Assembly (NCBI RefSeq): GCF_958453765.1
Contig: NZ_CAUDZA010000043.1
Location: 1-10,409, forward strand
DNA from: Phascolarctobacterium_A succinatutens_B
GTDB lineage: Bacteria > Bacillota > Negativicutes > Acidaminococcales > Acidaminococcaceae
DNA: 10,409 nucleotides
Reading direction: 5' to 3'
The notes below the pieces were generated by a model. That model was not told the DNA's origin. It worked only from the letters and a program-made list of their open reading frames with translations, and ran no database searches. Each line of letters begins with the position of its first letter. Positions within the stretch are counted from its first letter, which is position 1. The position numbers and the translations under genes were made by a program. This document shows, one piece after another, positions 1 through 7,000 of this stretch.

Positions 1-5
1 AAAAT

Positions 6-31
6 CTTACTGAAATTTTAAGGAGGATACC
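6..31 (+). promoter_or_regulatory. Strong ribosome-binding leader of the capsid gene
   Basis: An A/T-rich stretch runs into AAGGAGG (20-26), followed by five bases and ATG at 32. The Shine-Dalgarno core is nearly perfect, as expected for the most abundant virion protein. The same leader pattern recurs before the tail chaperone gene (3237-3261). No stop codon or promoter of an upstream gene can be assigned with confidence in the first 31 bases. Confidence 0.75.
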
Positions 32-1216
32 ATGAATAAAGAACTCTTAGAACTCTTAGAAAAAAAGAAGGCCCTGCGCTCTAAGCTGGAAGTTGCCAAA
101 GACCTTACTGCAATCAATGCTCTGGAAAAGGAGCTTGACGAACTGAACAAACAGGAAGAGGTGCTGGTGGCGCGAGCCAGAATTGCCGATAAGCTGAACA
201 AGAACCCTGGCTTAGGCAATCCGGTGCCTACCCCTGGCAATGTTCCTTCAGAGGAAGATATGTACGACAGCATGGCCTACAGAATGGCGTTTATGCGTTA
301 TGTGTGCTCCAATGGCGCCAAAGAGCTGCCGGGTGAATATCGCAGCAATGCAAATACAACCACTACCGATGTCGGTGCCGTTATCCCTACAACCATCATG
401 AACCGCATTGTCGAAGAAATGGAAGCTATTGGCATGATTTTGCCGTTGGTAACTCAAACCAATCTGCGCGGCGGCGTAACCTATCCAAAAAGCACCGTAA
501 AGCCCGTTGCTACCTGGGTAGCCGAGGGTGCAACCTCCGACAAGCAGCAGAAGACTGTCGAAGGCATCACCTTTGCTTATCACAAATTGCGTTGCGCTGT
601 GTCCATCACTTTGGAAACCGACCAAATGGCTCTCTCGGCCTTTGAGATGTCTCTTGCCAAAGGCATTGCGGATGCAATGGTTAAGGCGCTGGAAAAAGCG
701 ATTATCAACGGCAACGGAACCGGACAGCCGAAAGGTATTCTGAAGGAGGATGTTCCTGAAGGCCAAACCGTTGTTCTTGAAGGCTTTGCGCTGACCTACG
801 AAGACGTGGTTAAAGCAGAAGCTGCTCTGCCGCTGGCTTACGAAAACAATGCTGTCTATGTCATGACGAAAAAGACCTTCATGAATTTTGTTGGCCAGGT
901 CGACACCAACGGCCAACCTGTCGCAAAGGTGAACTATGGCGCTGCCAATGCCCCGGAACGCTACATCTTGGGCCGTAAGGTAATCTGCTGCGACTATCTG
1001 CCGAATCTCGACGCTAACAGCGCTGTAAATACTGCTGTAGCTCTGATTTTTGACATGCAGGACTACGCCATCAACACAAATTACGTAATGGGCCTGAAGC
1101 AATACGAAGATAACGACACCGAAGACCAGATTTTCAAATCTGTTATGCTGGCCGATGGTAAAGTTATTGATAATAATGGCCTGGTAGTTATTAAAACTCC
1201 GGCAACTAAAGGCTAA
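32..1216 (+). CDS. Phage major capsid protein, HK97 fold
   Basis: This is the shell-forming capsid protein of HK97-type tailed phages; 394 residues is a normal length. Residues 1-57 are charged and helical (repeated LLE/KK/EL patterns, a likely coiled coil), followed by a proline/glycine linker at about 58-70. This matches the N-terminal delta (scaffold) domain that a prohead protease removes in HK97. The mature domain seems to start around 100-115, where a Ser/Asn/Thr-rich stretch leads into TDVGAVIPTTI, a typical start of the family. Other family hallmarks are ATWVAEGA (160-167) and INGNGTGQPKGIL (225-237). The start at 32 is set by AAGGAGG five bases upstream. The protease itself is not in the window and is expected upstream. 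The exact cleavage site and any crosslinking residues are not assigned. Family assignment is by recognition of motifs and is firm. Confidence 0.95.
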   Translation: MNKELLELLEKKKALRSKLEVAKDLTAINALEKELDELNKQEEVLVARARIADKLNKNPGLGNPVPTPGNVPSEEDMYDSMAYRMAFMRYVCSNGAKELPGEYRSNANTTTTDVGAVIPTTIMNRIVEEMEAIGMILPLVTQTNLRGGVTYPKSTVKPVATWVAEGATSDKQQKTVEGITFAYHKLRCAVSITLETDQMALSAFEMSLAKGIADAMVKALEKAIINGNGTGQPKGILKEDVPEGQTVVLEGFALTYEDVVKAEAALPLAYENNAVYVMTKKTFMNFVGQVDTNGQPVAKVNYGAANAPERYILGRKVICCDYLPNLDANSAVNTAVALIFDMQDYAINTNYVMGLKQYEDNDTEDQIFKSVMLADGKVIDNNGLVVIKTPATKG

Positions 1217-1218
1217 TC

Positions 1219-1530
1219 ATGGATGAACTGTTAGCAGAAGTAAAGCTCTACTTACGCCTTGACGGTGACATAGAGGACACACTGCTTACCGGTATGATTA
1301 AAGCTGCAAAGCAATACCTTATTTCTGCCAGCGGAAAAACCAAAACAGCTGACGGAAAAGATATTATCGATGACGAACTTGCCAGACTAGGCATTAAAAT
1401 GCTTGTATCACATTGGTATGACCATCGTGGCACAGAATGGCTTGGCAGCGGCAAAACGCCCGCTGAAATCGGCTACAGCTTTAAGGTAATACTGGCTCAC
1501 ATCACAAGCTCAGGTGACTATATATGTTAA
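1219..1530 (+). CDS. Head-tail connector protein, HK97 gp6-like
   Basis: A 103-residue protein of the phage gp6-like connector family (Phage_connect_1 type), which forms a ring under the portal in the neck and extends the DNA channel. The N-terminal pattern EVKLYLRLDGDIEDTLL, followed by MIKAAKQYL, is the characteristic first two helices of the family. A middle helix (ARLGIKMLVSHWYDHR) and a C-terminal helix ending in FKVILAHI complete the usual all-helical layout. The length is typical. It begins two bases after the capsid stop with a weak AAAGG (1208-1212), so translation is probably coupled to the capsid gene. Its last seven bases overlap the next gene. The position directly after the capsid gene matches HK97 gp6 and GTA g6. 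Function is inferred from family and position. Confidence 0.85.
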   Translation: MDELLAEVKLYLRLDGDIEDTLLTGMIKAAKQYLISASGKTKTADGKDIIDDELARLGIKMLVSHWYDHRGTEWLGSGKTPAEIGYSFKVILAHITSSGDYIC

Positions 1531-1853
1531 ACGGAGCAAGCGACCGCACGCATCGCATTACCTTACGCCGCCCGGACATCGTAGCAGATGGCTACGGCGG
1601 CCAAAAGCGTGCCTTTAGTAACTACGCAACACGTTGGGCGCAGGTAAAGCCCCCGGCGTACCGCGAACAGCAGGCGCAAGGCGCTCCCATGAGCCGCGAG
1701 GAAATCGTGGTAGAAATAACGCCTGCTGACAATGCTGTAGGCCGCGGATGGCGCTTACTCTGGCAAAACCACGAATACGCTGTCACATCCACGGACAACA
1801 CATACAGGGAGCGCACCCTTATAACGGCCAAGCGCCTGAATCCGGGAGAATAA
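1524..1853 (+). CDS. Head-closure (head-tail adaptor) protein, SPP1 gp16-like
   Basis: A 109-residue protein of the phage head-tail adaptor family (Phage_H_T_join type, which includes SPP1 gp16 and GTA g7). It binds below the connector ring and closes the DNA-filled head. Seen in the sequence: an N-terminal RTHRITLRRP strand, then GYGGQKRAFSNYATRWAQVKP, where the tryptophan-containing strand is typical. A middle loop (EQQAQGAPMSRE) and late strands with WRLLWQNHEYAVTSTDN and TYRERTLITAKRL follow, consistent with the small beta-barrel of the family. AGGTGA at 1512-1517 lies six bases before the ATG, and the gene overlaps the connector by seven bases. Length and place are as expected. Confidence 0.85.
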   Translation: MLNGASDRTHRITLRRPDIVADGYGGQKRAFSNYATRWAQVKPPAYREQQAQGAPMSREEIVVEITPADNAVGRGWRLLWQNHEYAVTSTDNTYRERTLITAKRLNPGE

Positions 1854-1854
1854 C

Positions 1855-2310
1855 ATGCCACGCAGCTACATAACAACATTAAGTGATGAAGAACTTACAA
1901 AATGCCTTAAACAAATCAAAGCATTTGACGGAAAAACCAGAACGGGAGTTGAAAAGGCTCTGAGGAATGGCACAAAACGCGTAAGAACCGGCGCTGCCAG
2001 ACGCGTAGCTGTACGCTCCGGCACACTGAAGCGCTCTTTACGTTCCGGCTTTTCTCGGGCAAAGCTGGAAGGTGTCATAAGAGCTAAACAGCCTTACGCG
2101 CATCTTGTTGAATATGGAGCGCAAGGCTTCTTCACAAAGCCTAAAAAGGCTGGCATCCGTGCGCTAAAAATGAACATCGGCGGCAAGGCCGTGTATTCCA
2201 AAAGCGCTCGTATTCCAGCAAGAAAGGCACGTCCGTTCCTTGCGCCGGCCTTCGAAGACGAAGCTCCCAGAATCATCGCTGATTTAAAAAAGGAGATTGA
2301 AAATGCTTAG
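1855..2310 (+). CDS. HK97 gp10-type neck/tail-completion protein
   Basis: A 151-residue, strongly basic protein of the HK97 gp10 family. Members lie between the head-closure protein and the tail terminator and are thought to take part in head-tail joining; their exact job is less well defined than that of the neighbours. Seen: an N-terminal helical region with many Lys/Arg (about 15-55), the RRVAVRSGTLKRSL segment (the family's 'TG.L..S' region), PYAHLVEYGAQG at about 80-91 (family hallmark 'YA..vEfGt'), and ARPFLAPAFE near the C-terminus ('kPFl.PA'). GGGAG at 1844-1848 precedes the ATG by six bases. The ORF starts one base after the previous stop and overlaps the next gene by eight bases. 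The classical Rhodobacter GTA order g7-g8 has no such gene at this place. Confidence 0.85.
   Translation: MPRSYITTLSDEELTKCLKQIKAFDGKTRTGVEKALRNGTKRVRTGAARRVAVRSGTLKRSLRSGFSRAKLEGVIRAKQPYAHLVEYGAQGFFTKPKKAGIRALKMNIGGKAVYSKSARIPARKARPFLAPAFEDEAPRIIADLKKEIENA
2291..2295 (+). promoter_or_regulatory. Ribosome-binding site that fixes the start of the DUF3168 gene
   Basis: AGGAG at 2291-2295 is seven bases before the ATG at 2303, the ideal distance. An in-frame TTG at 2297 would extend the protein by two residues but sits one base from the site, which is too close. The start is therefore taken as 2303. The site lies within the last codons of the preceding gene. Confidence 0.8.
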
Positions 2311-2725
2311 ACTCCCAAATAACGCTCTGCAAAAGGCTTTAATTAAATTGCTTAAAGAAAAAATGCAAGGCGTAGCTGTTTATGACTTCGTGCCACTAGA
2401 AGCTACCCCGCCTTATATAACTCTTGGCAGCATTGTTGTAACTGATCAGAGCACTAAAACAGAAGACAATTACAAAGTTGACATGCAAATCAACATCTGG
2501 AGCGAATACGAAGGCAGATACGAAATTAACCATATAGCGCAGCAGGTTATATCCCTGCTTTGCAGCCCTGATGGTTACATGGACCTATCTGCCGACGGCT
2601 TTGCCATGTACCGCGCCAAAATTGACACCTACGAAGCCTACCCGGAGGACGGCGACGGCTATAACGGAGCAATTACCTATGAGGTACATTTAAAAAACAC
2701 CAACGCAAACGCTGACGATATTTAG
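2303..2725 (+). CDS. Tail terminator / tail completion protein, DUF3168 family
   Basis: A 140-residue protein of the DUF3168 family (GTA g8, SPP1 gp17-like). It forms the ring that stops tail-tube growth and joins the tail to the head. Seen: N-terminal helix (LPNNALQKALIKLLKEKM), then VAVYDFVPLEATPPYITLG. The 'vyd.vP....pPYi.lG' pattern is the family signature. Next come a strand with VDMQINIWSEYEGRYEIN (the 'h.h.i.vws...g...' core), a helix (IAQQVISLLC) and a last strand before an acidic tail. Length is normal. It starts inside the end of the gp10-type gene (8-base overlap, likely coupled) and directly precedes the tail tube gene, as in most siphophages. Confidence 0.85.
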   Translation: MLRLPNNALQKALIKLLKEKMQGVAVYDFVPLEATPPYITLGSIVVTDQSTKTEDNYKVDMQINIWSEYEGRYEINHIAQQVISLLCSPDGYMDLSADGFAMYRAKIDTYEAYPEDGDGYNGAITYEVHLKNTNANADDI

Positions 2726-2739
2726 AAAGGAGCATAAAA

Positions 2740-3204
2740 ATGTCTGAAGTAACCTTCGCTACTCCTACCAACGCATCTACAAATGCTACAGCTGGTAAGG
2801 ATTACCTTATTTATCTCAACACCGGTGCAACCGAAGCTAATCCGACCTGGACGCTGCTCGGTGGCCAACGCTCCGGCGACCTCTCCCGCCAGGCTGACGA
2901 AATTGACGCCAGCCACAAGACTAGCGGCGGCTGGAAAACAACTCTCCCTGGCCTGCGTTCCTGGTCCATTGACCTCGAAAGCGTTTACCTGGCTGGTGAT
3001 GCAGGTGCAAAATTCCTTGAAGCGGCATTTTTGGCCGGTAAGAGAGTGCATATTAAATTTGAATACCCTGATAAAAGCTATATTACAGGTTGGGGCGCTG
3101 TAACAGAATGCAGCCTGAAAACACCTCATGACGATGTAGCTACCATTAGCGGCACAATTAAAGGTGACGGCGCTCTCAGCGACGTACAGCAACCGGCCGC
3201 TTAA
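2740..3204 (+). CDS. Major tail tube protein, TP901-1 family
   Basis: A 154-residue tail tube subunit of the TP901-1 major tail protein family (Phage_tail_2 type, also GTA g9). Hexamer rings stack around the tape measure to make the tail tube. Seen: after a short Ala/Thr N-terminus, GKDYLIYLNTG (about 19-29), then TWTLLGGQRSGDLSRQADEID, in which the 'v.g.r...l....d.id.' pattern is diagnostic. SHKTSGGWKTTLPGLRSWSID follows and is also strongly typical ('t.d.tgw...lpG...wsi...'). A C-terminal half of beta strands ends with DVATISGTIKGDGAL. AAAGGAG at 2726-2732 lies seven bases upstream of the ATG. A strong hairpin follows 10 bases after the stop. Confidence 0.92.
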   Translation: MSEVTFATPTNASTNATAGKDYLIYLNTGATEANPTWTLLGGQRSGDLSRQADEIDASHKTSGGWKTTLPGLRSWSIDLESVYLAGDAGAKFLEAAFLAGKRVHIKFEYPDKSYITGWGAVTECSLKTPHDDVATISGTIKGDGALSDVQQPAA

Positions 3205-3213
3205 TCAATTTCA

Positions 3214-3239
3214 AAGGCTGGCGCTTTGGCGCTGGCCTT
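3214..3239 (+). other. Strong intergenic hairpin between tail tube and chaperone genes
   Basis: Bases 3214-3224 pair with 3229-3239: eleven consecutive pairs (nine Watson-Crick and two central G-T wobbles) closed by a TTTG tetraloop. The sequence reads AAGGCTGGCGC, then TTTG, then GCGCTGGCCTT. It occupies the only real gap in the cluster (3205-3261). No clear run of T follows (TTAACTAAAATTT), so it is a poor intrinsic terminator. It could be a partial attenuator, an mRNA end-stabilising or processing element, or a separator of translation. The role is inferred; only the pairing is seen. Confidence 0.7.
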
Positions 3240-3261
3240 AACTAAAATTTAGGAGGAAACC
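3237..3261 (+). promoter_or_regulatory. Ribosome-binding leader of the tail chaperone gene
   Basis: AGGAGG at 3251-3256 lies five bases before the ATG at 3262, after an A/T-rich stretch. From the Shine-Dalgarno into the second codon it matches the capsid leader at 15 of 16 bases. The leader begins inside the 3' arm of the hairpin at 3214-3239, so folding of that hairpin leaves the Shine-Dalgarno itself free. Confidence 0.75.
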
Positions 3262-3642
3262 ATGAAAAAAATTGACTTTGAATTCTTTGCGCCTGGCCAA
3301 CAAATCTACTTTGATGTCAGCCGCATCATGCAGGTAGAAAATGTTTTGAAAAAGGGCGTCGGTGAAATCGTCATGGAACAAAATTTGAATATGGGCACGC
3401 TTTGCGTCCTGCTCTCCATTGGCCTGCGTCATTATGGCCTGCAAAATCCGGAAAAAGTTGCTAAGAAGCTGCAAACGCTGCTTGACGAAGGCGTGGAAAT
3501 TGAAGAAATTCAAATGCCTGTAGCAAAAGCTCTTGTAGCAAGTGGCGCGCTTGGCAAAAAAGTTTATTATCAGCTTTTCCCTGAAGAGCTTACCGAAGCG
3601 AAAGCTGAAGCTTTGGAAAAAGAGGAAAACGCAAAAAACTAA
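3262..3642 (+). CDS. Tail assembly chaperone, gpG-type (GTA gp10-like)
   Basis: A 126-residue protein occupying the place of the tail assembly chaperone between tube and tape measure. Such proteins coat the tape measure and recruit tube subunits, but are absent from the finished virion. Seen: N-terminal strand region (IDFEFFAPGQQIYFDVSRI), a helical segment with MGTLCVLLSIGLRHYG, which resembles the 'l..ll..gl.h' region of the GTA gp10/Phage_TAC_11 group, and PEKVAKKLQTLLDEG, a typical helix. It ends in an acidic/basic helix rich in Glu, Lys and Ala (LTEAKAEALEKEENAKN). The stop TAA (3640-3642) lies directly after a slippery heptamer. A minority of ribosomes should continue in the -1 frame to make a longer form of about 252 residues. 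Family naming rests on position, the fold-like pattern and the frameshift arrangement. Confidence 0.8.
   Translation: MKKIDFEFFAPGQQIYFDVSRIMQVENVLKKGVGEIVMEQNLNMGTLCVLLSIGLRHYGLQNPEKVAKKLQTLLDEGVEIEEIQMPVAKALVASGALGKKVYYQLFPEELTEAKAEALEKEENAKN
3633..3639 (+). promoter_or_regulatory. Slippery heptamer for -1 programmed ribosomal frameshift
   Basis: The zero-frame codons GCA AAA AAC TAA contain A-AAA-AAC, an exact X-XXY-YYZ heptamer, as the last sense codons before the stop. Re-pairing one base back moves reading to CTA at 3639, from which the frame is open for 126 codons. The other alternative frame stops after eight codons (AAG at 3641 to TAG at 3665-3667). A purine stretch with AGAGGA (3621-3626) lies six bases upstream and may act as the internal Shine-Dalgarno stimulator seen at some bacterial frameshift sites. 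Known parallels are the gpG/gpGT switch of lambda and equivalents in many siphophages. The efficiency cannot be judged from sequence. Confidence 0.88.
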
Positions 3643-4019
3643 GCCAGGGCGAAGCAAAGCGCCCTAGCATTTTTGAATGGCTTGCATGGGCTGAACCTAT
3701 AGCCTACGGCAGGCTTCACCTAACCCCAAAGCAATTTATGGAGTTAGATCTTATGGAATTCAGCGCTATGGTTGACGCACTAAAAGAAGCCGACGCACAT
3801 CGGCGCGAGGAAACGGCTTACTGGGTGAGCCGCATAATGAATTGCTTTGCTAGTAAGCCCATAAAACCGGCAGACCTCTTAGAACCATTCAGGCCACCCA
3901 AAACAAGCGCTGAAATTGTCAACGAGCGCAACGAGTTTTTCAAGAATTTCTATAATCAACGAAAGGAGGTAAAAGCAGATGGCGACAGTAGCACAGCTTT
4001 TGATAAAAATCGGCGCTGA
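3639..4019 (+). CDS. Tail chaperone extension, gpT-type, made as a -1 frameshift fusion (3262-4019)
   Basis: From CTA at 3639 the -1 frame runs 126 codons to TGA (4017-4019), so the fused product has about 252 residues. The first 33 codons have no ATG, yet they look like real protein: FEWLAWAEPIAYGR, then LHLTPKQFMELDLMEFSAM. This resembles the small GTA-type chaperone family (Phage_TAC_6, pattern 'lgL.P..FW.lTp.El..al'), although the usual FW is QFM here. The rest is a charged helix with ADAHRREETAYWVSRI and a basic, unstructured-looking end, as expected for a domain that binds the tape measure. By analogy with lambda gpGT, the G part would contact tube subunits and the T part the tape measure. 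Independent starts are possible: ATG 3738 has no ribosome site, while ATG 3753 has GGAG nine bases upstream (3740-3743). Either would lose the conserved-looking leading part. The end overlaps the tape measure start by 41 bases. Confidence 0.8.
   Translation, partial: LSQGEAKRPSIFEWLAWAEPIAYGRLHLTPKQFMELDLMEFSAMVDALKEADAHRREETAYWVSRIMNCFASKPIKPADLLEPFRPPKTSAEIVNERNEFFKNFYNQRKEVKADGDSSTAFDKNRR
3643..3668 (+). promoter_or_regulatory. Frameshift-stimulating hairpin
   Basis: The core stem pairs AGGGCG (3646-3651) with CGCCCT (3660-3665) around the eight-base loop AAGCAAAG. Two further pairs (3643-3644 with 3667-3668) extend it across one C-A mismatch. It starts six bases after the heptamer (three if the lower stem forms), within the usual distance for a -1 stimulator. 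The loop bases AAGC (3652-3655) could also pair with GCTT at 3680-3683 to make a weak pseudoknot. That extra pairing is only four bases long and is not needed for the model. Confidence 0.75.
3964..3969 (+). promoter_or_regulatory. Ribosome-binding site of the tape measure gene
   Basis: AGGAGG at 3964-3969 sits nine bases before ATG 3979, inside the coding sequence of the chaperone extension. It supports 3979 as the tape measure start. Ribosomes finishing the frameshifted product would run through this site. Confidence 0.75.
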
Positions 4020-7000
4020 TACGTCAGAGCTAAAAAAACAGCTCGATTCTACAAAGAAGCAAATACACTCGGCGTTTGGCAGCGATTTCCTAAGAGTATC
4101 CAACCGAGCGGCTCTTGCTATCGCCGGTATTGGCGCTGCGATAGCTGCTGCAGGCGTAAAGGCCGTTGAAGCGGCCGGCAAGCTGCAGAACGTGCAAACA
4201 GCCTTCACTAATATGCTAGGCAGTGCGCAGAAGGCAGCAGCCTTCACAAAAGAGCTGCAGGGCTTCGCAGCGGCAACACCTTTCGAATTCAACCAGGTTA
4301 CCAGCGCTGCGCAAAAATTCTTAGCGTTCGGCTTTACTGCCGAACAGGTAATCCCAACGCTTACGGCTGTAGGCGATGCAGCTGCCGGCGTTGGCCTTGG
4401 CGCTGATGGTATTGACCGCGTAACTTTAGCTCTTGGCCAAATGGCCGCTAAAAGCCGTATCCAGTCGGATGAAATGCTGCAGCTGACCGAGGCAGGCATT
4501 CCGGCATGGCAGATGCTCGCCGATAAAATCGGAAAAAGCGTGCCTGAGGTTATGGACATGGTAAGTAAAGGCGCTGTTGATGCTGCAACCGGTATCAATG
4601 CCCTTGTAGAAGGCATGAATCAAAAATTCGGTGGCATGATGGAACAGCAGAGCCACACCATACAAGGCACCTGGTCCACTCTCATGGATGGCATAGACCA
4701 GACAGCAGCTCAAGTTGGCTTGAGACTTGCAGAAAATTTCAATGTGACAGGTATCTTCGAGAGCCTCGGCAATACGATGAATGATTTTGCTCAAGCTGTA
4801 CAAACCAGCGGCATAGCGGAAGCCTTTCGGACTGCCATCCCAACGGAATTTCAAATAGCGATAATTGGCATCGGAACAGCTCTGGTTGGCGTAGCGATAC
4901 CAGCTATAGCTTTAGGAACAACGGCTCTGCTTGGCTTCTTGGCTCCTCTTGGAGCAGCCATAAGCGCTGCTGCACCGTTTATAGCGGCGGCAGTAGCTAT
5001 AGCAACAGGACTATATGCTCTATGGCGAAACGGCGTCACAGTCGCAGATTTTTTTGATTTTTTTGGCATAGAGATGCAGACTGTAACAGGTTATGTTGAT
5101 GCTGTAAAATCTTGCTTTCAACAACTTGGCAGCACATTCCAATCTGTCCTTACAATACTGAAACCGTGCTTCACCGTTATTCTGACGCTTTTATATGCAA
5201 TTGTTCAAGTGTGGGCGTGGATATTTGGCTACATCACAGAAGTACTAATGAAACTTGCTACAGGTTTCGTTAACCTTGTGAATTTACTGCTCCAGGTAGT
5301 CGAATGGGCTGCTAACGGTATAAACACATTTCTAAATTCAATCGCCGATGATTTCATGAATTTAGCTGATTCTGCGCTGCCTGAGTTTGCCTCCAGCGCG
5401 CTCAAACGCATTTCCAGCTTCGTGACTACAGCAATCGGCTGGCTCAATAATCTTATCTCCAAAATTTTCGAGACTGACGACGCACTTTCCGAAGCCAAGG
5501 GCGAAGAGAAGAAGGCCCCTAAGGCTCCTAAAAAGCTGGAAATACCAAAATACGAGCAATTCAAAAACACAGCCCCTGTAGGAGCAACCAATGTTCCTAA
5601 AATTGCAGGCGCTAGTGCTAAAACTGACAACAGCCTGCTGAATGAAGCAGCAAACACCAGTAAGCAGATAGCTGATGAATGGTACAGAACATTTTCGACC
5701 AAAAGTGATATGGTTGACCGCTGGTATAAGGAAGAGAGCGACAGCCTGGAAAAAAGCCGCGCTCTTAACAGCAATTATGAGGTGGACAAGCAACGTCTCA
5801 CAGAGCTTTACGCGCAAAAGCGGCTTGATGCTCTCCGTGAAGAAGCCAAGGAACGCGACGACCTTATAAACAAAGCCCGCGAACTTGGTATAAACAGCAA
5901 GACAGCTGATATAGCTCTCTATAGCTCCGAAGGTACCAAACAGCTGGAGCAAATGCGCTTAGATTATACGAAGACACTGAATTCCATCTCTGATCGTTGG
6001 GCAGAGCAGCAAAGGAACTTCACAGGTATGACCGAAGCGCAGAAAAATACTTATATAGCAGCTCTAAAGGAATACGGCGTAGCTTACGAGCTGAATGCGC
6101 AGCAGGAAATCAGCTTCACGCAAGAAGCCGAAAAGGAAAAGCTGGCCGCATTCAAAAAGTATCAGGACGAAAGACTTGAATACTACACACAATGCAAGGA
6201 CATTCAAGCCGACATAGATAAGGCCTATGCTACAGCCTCCTACTCTGCCCTGAAAAGCGCACTTAGTAAGGAAAACCTTGCCAGAATATCAGCATATAAC
6301 GAAGCCAAGACAACCATGCAGGCCTATTATGACGCTACTACAGAAGCACACATGAGCTTCAAGGAGCGCATGACCAACGCAATAACCGAGAGCCAGAATT
6401 CTTTCCAAAACTTTTTCAGCGACGTGCTGACCATGCAGACATCTTTCGTCGATGGTATGGGAGAGCTGCTTAATAATCTTTTTGACAATATCGTCAACCA
6501 GATAACAGCAGGCTGGGCAGCGTCCATCACCCAAGGCGCTCTCAGTTTCTTGATGCCTGGCAACGGCAATAACGGAGGTTCCGGTGACGGTGCTGGCGGT
6601 GACCAACTGGCTAACTTTGGAACTGCGTTGGATGCAGCAACAGGCTCAGTCAATGGCTTAGGTGCTGGTGTTGGTGCTGCTAATGGCGCAATAGGAACAG
6701 GTACAAGTCTTATGGGTGCCTACAATGGCATTCAAAGCCTTATTACCGGAACAACTAAACCGGCTGAGGGCGCAGCAACAACAGCAGTCACAGCAGCATT
6801 GACGGCGCTGGCGACAGCTGCAACATCGGCCAGCATTGCACTTAGCGCCCTCAGTGCCTCCGGCGGCTTCGGCTTCGGCTTTTTTGCCAAAGGCGGCGTA
6901 GTAAAAGCTGCAGGCGGCGGCTCTATCGTTGGAGCCGGAACTGGCACATCGGACAGTATTCCGGCAATGTTGTCTAACGGAGAATATGTTCTGACGGCCG

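Noticed and set aside
41..61. Tandem repeat of GAACTCTTA at the start of the capsid gene.
   Set aside because: Only two copies, coding for LLELLE of the coiled-coil N-terminus. It is explained by the helical repeat.
248..1102. A 284-codon open frame on the minus strand opposite the capsid gene.
   Set aside because: It lies fully inside a firmly identified gene, has no ribosome site, and its translation shows no recognisable domain. It is a by-product of codon usage on the plus strand.
3214..3250. Intrinsic terminator with T-tract after the tail tube gene.
   Set aside because: The stem is strong, but the following bases (AACTAAAATTT) lack the continuous T-run of an intrinsic terminator, and genes required for the same tail follow at once. 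It is reported as a hairpin of unknown role instead.
3879..4616. A 245-codon minus-strand open frame opposite the start of the tape measure gene.
   Set aside because: Its Ala/Ser/Pro-rich translation mirrors the Ala-rich tape measure codons, and no start signal is seen. All other antisense frames in the window are likewise rejected.
5049..5064. Two runs of seven T separated by GA within the tape measure gene, possible frameshift points.
   Set aside because: They encode a sensible DFFDFFG. Slipping to -1 at the first run meets TGA at once, and at the second run meets a stop after about a dozen codons. No downstream structure is evident, so recoding is not supported.
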